From contig JAAZEW010000086.1 in assembly GCA_012512055.1 (NCBI GenBank), positions 1 to 19,178 on the forward strand: DNA of 19,178 bases, written 5' to 3'. This stretch comes from Bacillota bacterium (GTDB taxonomy: Bacteria; Bacillota_G; SHA-98; UBA4971). Of this stretch, positions 7,734-15,397 are shown in pieces; position 1 is the first letter of the stretch; every line of letters begins with the position of its first letter. Made by a program: the position numbers and the translations under genes. A model generated the notes under the pieces. That model had not been told where the DNA came from. It made no database searches and was given only the letters and a program-made list of their open reading frames with translations.

Positions 7734-7750
7734 GCAGGGAGGAGTAATGA

Positions 7751-9847
7751 ATGAAAGGATCCCTAAGACAGGCAGCCCCCAGTGAACTTTGGACGCAAGA
7801 AGAATCCTTACCCAAAGCATTTTCCAGTATTCGGAAGAGAGATGGGAGGATAGTCAGGTTCGACAAAGGAAAGATAACCAACGCCATTTACAAGGCCCAG
7901 TTGGCGGTAGGGCAGGACAACATGAACAGGGCGGAAGCACTTACTGAGAAAGTGCTGGACTACCTTGAGAAAGAGCTTATAGGGGCTATACCTACTGTTG
8001 AAGGGATACAAGACATAGTCGAGAGGGTCCTCATCGAGGCTGGACATGCAAAGGTCGCCAAAGCATACATACTCTACCGCGACAAGCGCACGAGAATCCG
8101 CGAGGCTAAAGCCGAGTTGATGGATATCGTAGCAGATATCCTTGTTGAAACAAGCCGTGAGAACGCCAATGTAGGCAATTCCCCCTCAGCCAAAATGCTG
8201 CAAATAGCGTCAGCAGCCAGTCGACACTACTATCTTCACAGGTTGATCCCGGAGGATATTGCATACGCTCACATTGACGGTGACATTCATATTCACGATC
8301 TTGAGTTCTACGGCAAAACGTTAACCTGCATTCAAATTCCCCTCTATGATTTACTTTCTCGTGGGTTCAGCACCGGCCACGGCTTCATAAGGCCTCCCAA
8401 AAGACCCGGTTCCGCAACTGCACTCGCTGCCATAATACTTCAGAGCTCTCAAAATGATATGCACGGCGGCCAGTCATATGGATTCTTTGACCGAGATCTG
8501 GCGCCGTTTGTCGAACAGTACCAGGAAGATGATGTCTTTCAGGCTATGGAGGCTTTCGTATACAATCTCAACTCAATGCACAGCAGAGCAGGCTCACAAG
8601 TGCCGTTTTCATCAGTGAATTTGGGATGCGATTTGAGCGAGGCAGGAAGGATGGTCACTCGGTGCCTGCTTTTGGCCTTTGAAAAAGGGCTTGGGAGAGG
8701 CGAAAATCCGATATTCCCCAACATAATCTTCAGGGTCAAGGAAGGCGTCAACTTCAACCCGGGGGACCCCAATTATGACCTGTTTCGCCTGGCCATGAGA
8801 GTCGCAAGCCGCAGAATGAACCCGACCTTTTCGTTTATGGACGCCTCGTACAATAAACCCTATGGTGATGAAGTAGCCTACATGGGGTGTAGAACAAGAG
8901 TCATAGGGAACAGGCGAGGGCCTCAGGTGACAACCGGCAGGGGGAACCTTTCTTTCACATCAGTCAACTTGCCCAGAATAGCCATTAAGGCCGGGGGTGA
9001 CCTTGACAGGTTCTTCACTGGACTGCGGGAAGTCACACGTCTTGCAGCAAGACAGCTATTTCACAGGTACAGGATACAATGCAGGCTGAAAGTGAAGGAC
9101 ATGCCATTCCTGATGGGGCAACATCTCTACCTTGACTCAGAGCACCTGGGGCCGGACGATACTATAGAATCCGCTATCGTTCACGGAACCTTGAGCGTTG
9201 GATTCCTCGGCCTTGCGGAAGCCTTGAAAGCCCTCACCGGGCGTAATCATGGTGAAAGCGAAGAAGCCAGAAGGCTTGGTGTGGAAATTGTGGCGTTCAT
9301 GAGACAGTTGGTTGATGAAGCATCAGAAATCCATAACCTGAACTATACTCTTCTTGCAACCCCGGCAGAAGGCCTTTCAGGGCGGTTCGTTGCTCTGGAC
9401 AGAAAGAAGTTCGGTATCATAGAAGGGGTCACGGACAAGGAGTTCTATACGAACAGTTTTCATGTACCTGTTGACTGTGAAATTGGAATGTACGAAAAAA
9501 TCGCAATTGAAGGCGTCCACCACAAGTACACTAATGCAGGACACATTTCCTACATAGAACTGGATTCGCCTCCGATTCACAACATAGAGGCTGTGGAAGC
9601 AATAGTCCGGCATATGAGATCTTGCGATGTAGGCTATGGCGGCATTAACTTCCCCATAGACGAATGCAGGGCATGCTCCTATTCGGGAGTAATAGGGTCT
9701 TCATGTCCGGAATGTGGGTCATCAAACATAAGACGAATCCGCCGGATCACAGGCTACCTGTCAACAGTTGATAGGTTCAATGACGCGAAGCGGGCTGAAC
9801 TTGCGTCAAGAACACCTCACTCTACGGCAGGCGGGAATCTATCATGA
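7751..9847 (+). CDS. nrdD: Anaerobic (class III) ribonucleoside-triphosphate reductase
   Basis: NrdD reduces ribonucleoside triphosphates to deoxyribonucleotides without oxygen, using a glycyl radical. The 698-residue protein has an N-terminal ATP-cone (about residues 27-115, RKRDGRIVRFDKGKI) for allosteric control, then the ten-stranded barrel. C193 (FYGKTLTC) and C380 (YMGCRTRV) occupy the positions of the active-site cysteines. A C-terminal zinc site is formed by C639, C642, C652 and C655. The glycyl radical site is G668 in RRITGYLSTVDRF. All expected residues are present. AGGGAGGAG (7736-7744) precedes the ATG at 7751. It starts 17 bp after nrdR, and its stop codon overlaps the nrdG start (ATGA), indicating translational coupling with the activase. 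Confidence 0.98.
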   Translation: MKGSLRQAAPSELWTQEESLPKAFSSIRKRDGRIVRFDKGKITNAIYKAQLAVGQDNMNRAEALTEKVLDYLEKELIGAIPTVEGIQDIVERVLIEAGHAKVAKAYILYRDKRTRIREAKAELMDIVADILVETSRENANVGNSPSAKMLQIASAASRHYYLHRLIPEDIAYAHIDGDIHIHDLEFYGKTLTCIQIPLYDLLSRGFSTGHGFIRPPKRPGSATALAAIILQSSQNDMHGGQSYGFFDRDLAPFVEQYQEDDVFQAMEAFVYNLNSMHSRAGSQVPFSSVNLGCDLSEAGRMVTRCLLLAFEKGLGRGENPIFPNIIFRVKEGVNFNPGDPNYDLFRLAMRVASRRMNPTFSFMDASYNKPYGDEVAYMGCRTRVIGNRRGPQVTTGRGNLSFTSVNLPRIAIKAGGDLDRFFTGLREVTRLAARQLFHRYRIQCRLKVKDMPFLMGQHLYLDSEHLGPDDTIESAIVHGTLSVGFLGLAEALKALTGRNHGESEEARRLGVEIVAFMRQLVDEASEIHNLNYTLLATPAEGLSGRFVALDRKKFGIIEGVTDKEFYTNSFHVPVDCEIGMYEKIAIEGVHHKYTNAGHISYIELDSPPIHNIEAVEAIVRHMRSCDVGYGGINFPIDECRACSYSGVIGSSCPECGSSNIRRIRRITGYLSTVDRFNDAKRAELASRTPHSTAGGNLS

Positions 9848-10353
9848 AACTGAGGTTGGCCGGAATAACAAGAGAGAGCGTTGTGGACGGGCCGGGCATT
9901 CGTGTGGTGGTATACGCGCAAGGGTGCCCACACGGTTGCCCCGGCTGTCATAACCCGGACACCCATGACCCAAGCGGGGGAGAGCTGTTTGATGTTGAGC
10001 AAGTTGCCCAAATTATACGTTCAGTGCCCATAGCTCAGGGAGTCACATTCAGCGGAGGAGAGCCGTTTTCCCAGGCGGAAGCCTTCGCTGAGTTAGGCCG
10101 TATGCTAAAATCTTCCTCACTGAATATTGTTACGTATACAGGTTATGTATGGGAGGATTTGGTGAAATCATCTTCAGCGGCATGGCAAGACCTACTATCC
10201 TTGACGACCCTTCTGATAGACGGGCCTTTTTCGGAAGGCGAAAGAAACTTGAGCCTCGCATTCCGAGGTTCCGGTAACCAGAGGATAATTGACGTAGCGG
10301 AATCCCTTCGGAAGAATCAACCGGTAGTCGTCAGCGACATCTACGATCTATGA
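9844..10353 (+). CDS. nrdG: Anaerobic ribonucleotide reductase-activating protein
   Basis: NrdG is the radical SAM activase that generates the glycyl radical on NrdD. The 169-residue sequence carries the cluster motif CPHGCPGC with cysteines 28, 32 and 35, the preceding GITRESVVDGPGIR, and the SAM-binding glycine motif VTFSGGEPFSQ. Size is typical of NrdG and much shorter than most other radical SAM enzymes. Its ATG overlaps the nrdD TGA by four bases, so the two are translationally coupled. Regulation should follow the nrdR promoter upstream, since no internal promoter or terminator was seen. Confidence 0.96.
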   Translation: MKLRLAGITRESVVDGPGIRVVVYAQGCPHGCPGCHNPDTHDPSGGELFDVEQVAQIIRSVPIAQGVTFSGGEPFSQAEAFAELGRMLKSSSLNIVTYTGYVWEDLVKSSSAAWQDLLSLTTLLIDGPFSEGERNLSLAFRGSGNQRIIDVAESLRKNQPVVVSDIYDL

Positions 10354-10404
10354 CACTTCTCCCCTGCGGCAGGAGTTTGACAGAAGTTATAGAAAAACTA
10401 TGCC

Positions 10405-11382
10405 ATGGAGTATAGCAAGGTCAGATCCAGACTCTGGTTCATAGTCTTTTTGCTTGCAGTCATTGCACTCGTGGCTTGGTCGCTTAATCAAAACTCCGTA
10501 GTATCAGAGTCAGAAAGTAAGCTTGTCTGTGTACCTGCAAAACGAGGCGAAATAGAACAGGGAGTAAACTCGCAAGGCGTAATTATCAGAGATGAGATGG
10601 TTTACATAAGCCCTGCAGGCGGCACACTGAAACTGGTTACAGCGGAGAAGGACCGGGCAAGGACAGATACGACAATAGCTCAAGTTATGCCAGGCGGAAC
10701 CCAAGGGAAACCGGAGGACGGCATAGGAGTCCGCATGACGCCTGAAAGACCAGGCGTTGTCAGCTTTACCATAGACGGACTGGAAAGAATCCTTACCCCT
10801 TCTTCGTGGGGAGACTTTGATGCTAAGAAAGTATCCCAGCTTGCCTCGAATCCGGTGAGTGTAGTGTCAGGGATGCAAGTCAAAACAGGCCAGGCTCTTT
10901 TTCGAGTGATCGATAACTACTGCATCTATGTCCTTGTATTTCCGGGCCTTGATATTACACCTTCAGTCAGCGAGGCATTGTCTGAGGGGCGCAGGTGCAC
11001 CTTGCGGTTTGATTCGGTACCGGGTATCCTTTGTTCTGCCAGGGTCGCCTCGCGAGTAGATTCAACCCGGGGTGATTCGAAACCCGGCGCTCTATTATTG
11101 GAACTTACTGATTTTCCTCATGAGCTGTATTATCTCCGTCACGTTCAAACTAAGATCATCACCAGAATTCACAGAGGAATCATCATTCCTAAGCAGGCCC
11201 TTGTCAAAGGGAAAGACGGGTACCTGGTTTACATACCGGCTAACCTCGGAGTGGATTCTAAGCCTGTAACAGTCATTGCCGGCAACGAGAGTCACGTAAT
11301 GTGCGAAGGATTGCGAGAAGGGCAAAGGGTTGTAGTGAATCCATATGTTGTGCACGAGGCAGGAATGACTATATGGAGGTAA
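10405..11382 (+). CDS. HlyD-like membrane-anchored protein of the division cluster
   Basis: The 325-residue protein has one N-terminal membrane anchor (about residues 10-27, WFIVFLLAVIALVAW) and an extracytoplasmic remainder. The sequence after the anchor (KRGEIEQGVNSQGVIIRDE) resembles the barrel-sandwich start of membrane-fusion/HlyD-type adaptors. The C-terminal part (GIIIPKQALVKGKDGYLVYIPA and the closing GLREGQRVVVNP) resembles the end of such proteins. No ABC or RND transporter partner is adjacent. Clostridial genomes often keep a HlyD-like gene just before ylmE-sepF, so an envelope role linked to division is an inference, not shown. The ATG at 10405 is the only in-frame start after a TAG at 10390 and has only a weak ribosome site. 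ylmE follows 19 bp downstream. Confidence 0.8.
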   Translation: MEYSKVRSRLWFIVFLLAVIALVAWSLNQNSVVSESESKLVCVPAKRGEIEQGVNSQGVIIRDEMVYISPAGGTLKLVTAEKDRARTDTTIAQVMPGGTQGKPEDGIGVRMTPERPGVVSFTIDGLERILTPSSWGDFDAKKVSQLASNPVSVVSGMQVKTGQALFRVIDNYCIYVLVFPGLDITPSVSEALSEGRRCTLRFDSVPGILCSARVASRVDSTRGDSKPGALLLELTDFPHELYYLRHVQTKIITRIHRGIIIPKQALVKGKDGYLVYIPANLGVDSKPVTVIAGNESHVMCEGLREGQRVVVNPYVVHEAGMTIWR

Positions 11383-11401
11383 ATAGGAGGGACGTGTATC
11401 T

Positions 11402-12121
11402 TTGACTGAAATCGCGAATAGGCTCAGACTGGTTCGCAGGCAAGTACGTGAAGCAGCGGAAAGAGCCGGACGCAAGCCTGAGGATATTGCCATTGTCGCT
11501 GTTACGAAGAACGTTGATAACATAGACATTGTGGAAGCAGTTGGCGAAGGCGTCTCGATACTGGGTGAAAACAGAGTTCAAGAAGCCAGGGCAAAATTCG
11601 AAGAACTCGGGAATGACATAGACGGAAAGAAGGTGAGCTGGCATCTTGTAGGCCACTTGCAGCGTAACAAGGTGCGGCAGGCTCTTCAGATATTTGAGCT
11701 GATTCACTCACTTGACTCGTGGAAGCTGGCGCTGGAAATCGAAAAAGCCGCTGAAAGACTGGATGTAACGGTAGAGTGTCTCCTGGAAGTTAACGTTACA
11801 GGCAAGGCGACCAGAATCGGGATAGAACCTCAGAATGCTTTGGCTTTGGCCCGCGATATCTCGACACTTAGCAGGGTTAGGCTTAGGGGGGTAATGTCCA
11901 TTGCCCCTATTGTGGAAGACCCTGCGCAGGCAAGGCCTTATTTTCGAACAACAAGGGAGATATGTGAGAAAATCAGCGATGCCGGCCTATTCTACCCTGG
12001 CAAGGTCCATCTTTCCATGGGTATGACCCATGATTTTGAGGCCGCTGTCGAAGAAGGGGCAACTATGATCCGCATTGGCACTGGGATATTCGGTCCACGT
12101 TTCAGGAAGGCGGTGCTGTGA
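11402..12121 (+). CDS. ylmE: PLP homeostasis protein YlmE/YggS
   Basis: This is a YggS/PROSC-family protein, a fold-type III (alanine racemase-like) pyridoxal phosphate binder. It takes part in PLP and amino acid homeostasis and has no known catalytic activity. The cofactor lysine is K36 in AIVAVTKN. The family signature WHLVGHLQRNK lies near residues 80-90, and the C-terminal phosphate-binding part reads LSMGMTHDFEAAVEEGATMIRIGTGIFG. Length 239 is typical. Translation starts at TTG 11402, with AGGAGGG (11385-11391) 10 nt upstream. Its TGA overlaps the GTG start of sepF (GTGA). The ylmE-sepF pair is conserved across Gram-positive division clusters. Confidence 0.96.
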   Translation: MTEIANRLRLVRRQVREAAERAGRKPEDIAIVAVTKNVDNIDIVEAVGEGVSILGENRVQEARAKFEELGNDIDGKKVSWHLVGHLQRNKVRQALQIFELIHSLDSWKLALEIEKAAERLDVTVECLLEVNVTGKATRIGIEPQNALALARDISTLSRVRLRGVMSIAPIVEDPAQARPYFRTTREICEKISDAGLFYPGKVHLSMGMTHDFEAAVEEGATMIRIGTGIFGPRFRKAVL

Positions 12122-12582
12122 ACGTGAGAAGAGGCTTGATTGACAGGCTCCTTGACTTCATGGGGTTCGGTGAAGTGGCTGATGACACACGTGAGTTTGC
12201 TGAAGACTCCATACTTCGAAGTGACGAAGCTCAAGTGGCCGGGGTGGGCCGGAGGGGAAGGGGACTGGTTGCCCTCCCTCAATCACCCAGAGCAAGGCTG
12301 GTAGTTACAGAACCAGGATCATTTGATGATATTCCCTCGATCCTTGAGCATTTGAAGAAGAAGCGTCCTGTCATTGTACGCATATCAGATATAGACCGTG
12401 AACTGGCCAGGCGGGTGTTGGATTTTGCCGGGGGTGCCACGTATGCACTTAACGGCAGTATGCAAAAGGTCAGCGAAGGCGTGTTCTTATTTACCCCAAG
12501 CAACTTTGAGATAGGTTTGGATTTACCGGAGGGAGATGACAAGAAAGACAGGCCTTTACCTTCCTTTTTTGACAGAAGCTAG
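12118..12582 (+). CDS. sepF: Cell division protein SepF
   Basis: SepF bundles FtsZ filaments and anchors them to the membrane, overlapping with FtsA in function. The 154-residue protein begins with an amphipathic membrane-binding segment (RGLIDRLLDFMGFGE), then a charged, low-complexity linker. The conserved SepF core follows from about residue 60 (ARLVVTEPGSFDDIPSILEHL, PVIVRISDIDRELARRVLDFAGG, GVFLFTPSNFEI). The GTG start overlaps the stop of ylmE by four bases, so the two are coupled. The organism therefore has both FtsZ anchors, FtsA and SepF, in the same block. Confidence 0.95.
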   Translation: MNVRRGLIDRLLDFMGFGEVADDTREFAEDSILRSDEAQVAGVGRRGRGLVALPQSPRARLVVTEPGSFDDIPSILEHLKKKRPVIVRISDIDRELARRVLDFAGGATYALNGSMQKVSEGVFLFTPSNFEIGLDLPEGDDKKDRPLPSFFDRS

Positions 12583-12602
12583 ATAAGGGGGCTTTGAGAC
12601 AA

Positions 12603-12854
12603 ATGGATTTAGAATCAAGAATTGCGGTTGTAGGTATAGTCGTAGAAGACCGGCTGAATGCTGCAAAGAAAGTCAACGAGATTCTAAGTCTTCACGCAGA
12701 CATCATCGTCGGACGTCTCGGTGTTCCGCACACTGAAAAAGAGGCAGGAGTCATAGCTCTGATCATTAATGGGACCACAGATGAAATCGGCAGTCTCACA
12801 GGTAAACTAGGCAGTGTAAAAGGCGTTAAGGTAAAATCGGCGATAACCACATAG
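12603..12854 (+). CDS. TM1266-type small ACT-like protein
   Basis: The 83-residue protein fits the TM1266 family, annotated elsewhere as an iron-only hydrogenase system putative regulator with a ferredoxin/ACT-like fold. Matching features are RIAVVGIVVEDR near the start, the central EILSLHADIIVGRLGVPH, GVIALIINGTTDEIGSLTGKLG, and a C-terminus GVKVKSAIT. No hydrogenase genes are in the window. The regulator label comes from genomic association in other organisms and is not a demonstrated function. I use ATG 12603 (AAGGGGG at 12585-12591, 11 nt spacing). A TTG at 12594 is only 2 nt from that site and less likely. The gene is 20 bp after sepF and is the last before a strong terminator. Confidence 0.85.
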   Translation: MDLESRIAVVGIVVEDRLNAAKKVNEILSLHADIIVGRLGVPHTEKEAGVIALIINGTTDEIGSLTGKLGSVKGVKVKSAITT

Positions 12855-12893
12855 AAACAGTGACGAGCATTGCTGTTTGTGCGGATGGGAGAG

Positions 12894-12937
12894 CGAGGCC
12901 ATGGGTACTTAAAGTACACAGTCAAGCCTCGTTTTTT
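12894..12937 (+). terminator. Rho-independent terminator
   Basis: CGAGGC (12894-12899) pairs with GCCTCG (12926-12931), which is followed directly by six T residues (12932-12937). A second palindrome, GTACT/AGTAC, sits inside the loop and can extend the structure. It closes the HlyD-like/ylmE/sepF/TM1266 run. Confidence 0.8.
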
Positions 12938-12959
12938 GCATTCCATGTCTTGATCGGGA

Positions 12960-12988
12960 TTTTCAGGAGCTAAGATGCGTACTATTAT
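12960..12988 (+). promoter_or_regulatory. Candidate promoter for the DUF5665 and DksA-like genes
   Basis: TTTTCA (12960-12965) and TATTAT (12983-12988) are separated by 17 bp, matching four and five of six consensus positions. A promoter is expected here because the previous operon terminates at 12937. The predicted start is near 12995, within a pair of CAGACAGT direct repeats (12989-12996 and 13001-13008). Confidence 0.4.
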
Positions 12989-13041
12989 CAGACAGTTAAA
13001 CAGACAGTGTCCTGGACAGACTAATGAGAGGACATGTAATC

Positions 13042-13368
13042 ATGACAAAGAGGTATGAGCCGGTAAAGGCGAATATTGACAGAGAAACCGCAAACACGCT
13101 TATCCGCCGCATAGCTGAACTGTCCCTTGCCATGGATAAGATGAACATTGCCGAGTATGTTGAGTTCCTGAGGAATCCGAAAAGGATAATCTTCGTAAAC
13201 TTCCTAGGGGGGCTTGCCCGTGGCTTTGGTATAGGTATTGGAGCCACAATACTCGCAGCTCTCTTCATCATAATCTTGTCCAGGATTGTCCAACTGAACA
13301 TCCCTGTAATCGGTGAATTCATTGCGGAGATCGTAAAGACAGTGAACAGCCACATGAGATTGAGATAG
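13042..13368 (+). CDS. DUF5665 membrane protein
   Basis: The 108-residue protein has a soluble N-terminal half ending in KMNIAEYVEFLRNPKRIIFVNFLGGLARGFGIGIG, followed by a hydrophobic segment (ATILAALFIIILSRIV) and a short tail. This is the DUF5665 pattern, found in Firmicutes and of unknown function. It is predicted to sit in the membrane with one or two hydrophobic helices. The ATG at 13042 is preceded by GAGAGGA (13026-13032) at 9 nt; an in-frame ATG at 13024 would add six residues but overlaps that ribosome site. Its stop is 13 bp before the DksA-like gene, so the two are probably cotranscribed. Confidence 0.85.
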   Translation: MTKRYEPVKANIDRETANTLIRRIAELSLAMDKMNIAEYVEFLRNPKRIIFVNFLGGLARGFGIGIGATILAALFIIILSRIVQLNIPVIGEFIAEIVKTVNSHMRLR

Positions 13369-13381
13369 GAGGCAAAAGGCT

Positions 13382-14056
13382 GTGAACAAAGAGACTATGA
13401 AGAATTACCTGGAACGACTGCTATCTGAAAAAGCAAGGCTAACACAACGTATCGAGGCGCTGGAGGGGAAAGGGCAAGGGGGCACAAAACAAGCCATGAG
13501 CGATTCCATAGGCGAGCTTTCCCTGTATGACAACCACCCGGCAGACGTCTCCTCTGAGCTCTTTGAGCGTGGCAAAGACATAAAGCTGTGTGAAGACGCG
13601 AAAATCATTCTGAAGAGGGTAAATGAAGCCATAGACCTTCTGAACAGCGGTGAGTACGGCACCTGCGAGCATTGCGGCAATAATATCGAAAAAAACAGGT
13701 TAGATCTCATTCCCTACACGCGCCTCTGTAGCAAATGTCAAAATGACGTTCAAGCAACTGCTCCTCCCAGGAGGGACCGGCCTGTGGAAGAGGAGGTGCT
13801 GGGAACCCCATTCGGCAACGGTATGCGCGACAGGAAGACTCCCGGCACAGACGGAGAAGACGTGTGGCAAGATCTGGAGAGGTATGGGACTGCAAGCGGG
13901 CCTCAAGATCTGACAGGCATTCTCGACAGTCGTGAAGTATTCAAAGAAGGCGGGAATCCGGCGGGAGGAGCAGTTGAAGATGTGGAGATGATTGCTACCA
14001 AAGATTACAAGGTGATTCCGGGAGGGCAGCGCAGCCGGATAAAGCGTACGCGCTGA
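13382..14056 (+). CDS. DksA/TraR-type zinc-finger protein (YteA/YlyA-like)
   Basis: The 224-residue protein has an N-terminal coiled-coil-forming region (residues 1-35), the family block IGELSLYDNHPADVSSELFERGKD, and a C4 zinc finger with C95, C98, C116 and C119 (CEHC, CSKC). The remaining hundred residues are polar and low in complexity. Relatives bind in or near the RNA polymerase secondary channel. In Bacillus the DksA-like YlyA, encoded beside lspA, binds RNA polymerase and affects SigG-dependent forespore genes. The position just before lspA suggests the same role here, but the Bacillus paralogues YteA and YocK share these motifs, so no symbol is given. The start is GTG 13382, with AGGAGG (13367-13372) 9 nt upstream. 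Confidence 0.88.
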   Translation: MNKETMKNYLERLLSEKARLTQRIEALEGKGQGGTKQAMSDSIGELSLYDNHPADVSSELFERGKDIKLCEDAKIILKRVNEAIDLLNSGEYGTCEHCGNNIEKNRLDLIPYTRLCSKCQNDVQATAPPRRDRPVEEEVLGTPFGNGMRDRKTPGTDGEDVWQDLERYGTASGPQDLTGILDSREVFKEGGNPAGGAVEDVEMIATKDYKVIPGGQRSRIKRTR

Positions 14057-14061
14057 TACGC

Positions 14062-14085
14062 AGGAAGCCAGGAAGCGGGCTTTCT
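14062..14085 (+). terminator. Weak hairpin after the DksA-like gene
   Basis: AGGAAGCC (14062-14069) can pair with GGCTTTCT (14078-14085), with one G-T pair and an 8-nt loop. The downstream sequence is not T-rich and merges into the lspA promoter, so this may be only a weak terminator. Confidence 0.25.
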
Positions 14086-14113
14086 TGAACTCGCTTTCAA
14101 TGTGTGGTACAAT
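14085..14113 (+). promoter_or_regulatory. Strong SigA-type promoter of lspA-lgt-rluD
   Basis: TTGAAC (14085-14090) and TACAAT (14108-14113) are 17 bp apart, and TGG directly before TACAAT forms an extended -10. Predicted transcription starts near 14120. This rules out a TTG at 14085 as the lspA start codon, since it is part of the -35 element. Confidence 0.75.
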
Positions 14114-14135
14114 ACCGACGTTAAGGGCATGTCTC

Positions 14136-14624
14136 ATGATAACAGATGAACCAGCGAGGAGAGATCCTGTCATATTGCAGTCACTTTTCTTGCCGGCAGC
14201 CATTGTCGTCCTTGACCAGTTCACGAAACACCTGGTGGAAAAGACGGTTCCGGCCGGCACCTGTATCTCTGTCCTGGGAGGACTGGTTGAGATATCCCGA
14301 ATCTACAATCCAGGCTCTGCGCTAGGCGTCCTATCCACGGCAAGAGTCCCGATTATTGTGTCATGCCTGGTCCTGGCAACCTGGATCATAGTTATCGTGC
14401 AAGGCGCCTACAAGCATCTTGGCGAAAGCTTCCGGTTGGGGGCCGCGATGATCGTGGGCGGAGCGGCAGGAAACCTGATTGACAGGATCCGGCTGGGCAA
14501 AGTAATAGACTTCATAGACGTGCGCATCTGGCCTGTGTTTAATGTAGCGGATATAGCTGTCTGTGTAGGGGCGGCTGTCCTAATTTACAGCTTGGTCATA
14601 GGAAACCCCGGGGGGGAGGAGTAG
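14136..14624 (+). CDS. lspA: Lipoprotein signal peptidase (LspA, signal peptidase II)
   Basis: LspA is the membrane aspartic protease that removes signal peptides from diacylglyceryl-modified prolipoproteins. The sequence has four hydrophobic segments and the family motifs DQFTKHLV, NPGSALG, GGAAGNLIDRIR, VIDFIDV and FNVADIAV. The catalytic aspartates are those of VIDF (D125) and FNVAD (D139), both present. The start is uncertain. ATG 14136 has AAGGG 8 nt upstream. TTG 14175 has GAGGAGAG (14156-14163) 11 nt upstream and would give a protein beginning close to the first membrane helix, as in Bacillus LspA. Any start upstream of about 14120 is excluded by the promoter. lgt, whose product acts one step earlier, follows after 3 bp. 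Confidence 0.95.
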   Translation: MITDEPARRDPVILQSLFLPAAIVVLDQFTKHLVEKTVPAGTCISVLGGLVEISRIYNPGSALGVLSTARVPIIVSCLVLATWIIVIVQGAYKHLGESFRLGAAMIVGGAAGNLIDRIRLGKVIDFIDVRIWPVFNVADIAVCVGAAVLIYSLVIGNPGGEE

Positions 14625-14627
14625 TAA

Positions 14628-15392
14628 ATGAGGCCTATTCTATTTCAAATCGGGAAGGTGCCCATCCTCTCGTATGGCTTTTCTCTAGCTATAGCATTTG
14701 TAGCATGCACGCTGTTTGGAATGCGAGAGGCAAGACGAAGAGATATCGATCCTGACAAAGTCCTTGATTTGGCCCTTTATGTGTGCATCTCAGGAATCAT
14801 CGGGGCAAGACTGTTATTCGTCCTGCTGGATGTTCCGACGTACTTCAAGGATCCAATCCAGATTTTCAATCTCCGCGATGGAGGACTCGCCTACCATGGG
14901 GGATTCATCGTTGCACTTCTTGTGGGAATAGCGTTTTCGCGCCGTTCAAAGCTTAACGGATGGATCTTGGCTGATATTATCGCCCCTCTGATAGCGCTGG
15001 GTTATGCCATCGTAAGAATCGGATGTCTCCTGAATGGCTGCTGCTGTGGATTGCCCGCTGATGTCCCGTGGGCTTTGGCATGTCGTGCAGGTGACGCTAC
15101 CTTGAGGCATCCGACTCAGATCTACGCAGCTCTTTTGAGTTTTATAATCTTCATAGTCTTGTACGCTAAGAAGGATCACAAGAAATTCCCGGGGCACCTC
15201 ATGTTTCTCTACGTGGGGCTATACTCCATAAGCAGGTTTATCGTAGAGATTTTCAGGGATGTGCCGAGACTTATCGGTCCGTTCTCCATAGCTCAACTGG
15301 CAAGTGTGCTCCTTCTATTCGGTGCGTTTGCCTCCATACGTGTTTTGTCTTCTGAGGCAGTTGAGGGACAGAGTTCGGCAAGCCGGCGGTAA
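14628..15392 (+). CDS. lgt: Prolipoprotein diacylglyceryl transferase
   Basis: Lgt transfers diacylglycerol from phosphatidylglycerol to the lipobox cysteine of prolipoproteins, the step before LspA cleavage. The 254-residue product is a multi-spanning membrane protein with VPILSYGFSLAIAF near the start, GIIGARLLFVL, the conserved GGLAYHGGFI, and IVRIGCLLNGCCCGLP, the form of the signature seen in clostridial Lgt proteins. HPTQIYAAL and FIVEIFRDVPR follow, as expected. The ATG at 14628 is preceded by GGGAGGAG (14614-14621) with 6 nt spacing. The tight lspA-lgt pairing couples the two lipoprotein maturation enzymes. Confidence 0.96.
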   Translation: MRPILFQIGKVPILSYGFSLAIAFVACTLFGMREARRRDIDPDKVLDLALYVCISGIIGARLLFVLLDVPTYFKDPIQIFNLRDGGLAYHGGFIVALLVGIAFSRRSKLNGWILADIIAPLIALGYAIVRIGCLLNGCCCGLPADVPWALACRAGDATLRHPTQIYAALLSFIIFIVLYAKKDHKKFPGHLMFLYVGLYSISRFIVEIFRDVPRLIGPFSIAQLASVLLLFGAFASIRVLSSEAVEGQSSASRR

Positions 15393-15397
15393 CAGGC

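Noticed and set aside
10358..10376. CCTG/CAGG inverted repeat after nrdG as a terminator
   Set aside because: The stem is only four pairs with a mismatch beyond, and no T tract follows.
10377..10405. Perfect TTGACA (10377-10382) before the HlyD-like gene
   Set aside because: No -10 hexamer lies at 16-18 bp (TATGCC at best), and the resulting start would fall after the ATG.
12855..12937. Riboswitch (fluoride-like) before DUF5665
   Set aside because: A GATGG motif is present, but the pseudoknot and conserved loops of the crcB motif are absent; the region is explained by a terminator.
13700..14260. A 186-codon minus-strand frame across the DksA-like gene and the lspA 5' region
   Set aside because: It runs through the lspA promoter and the zinc-finger gene, has no recognisable motif, and is explained as a shadow of those genes.
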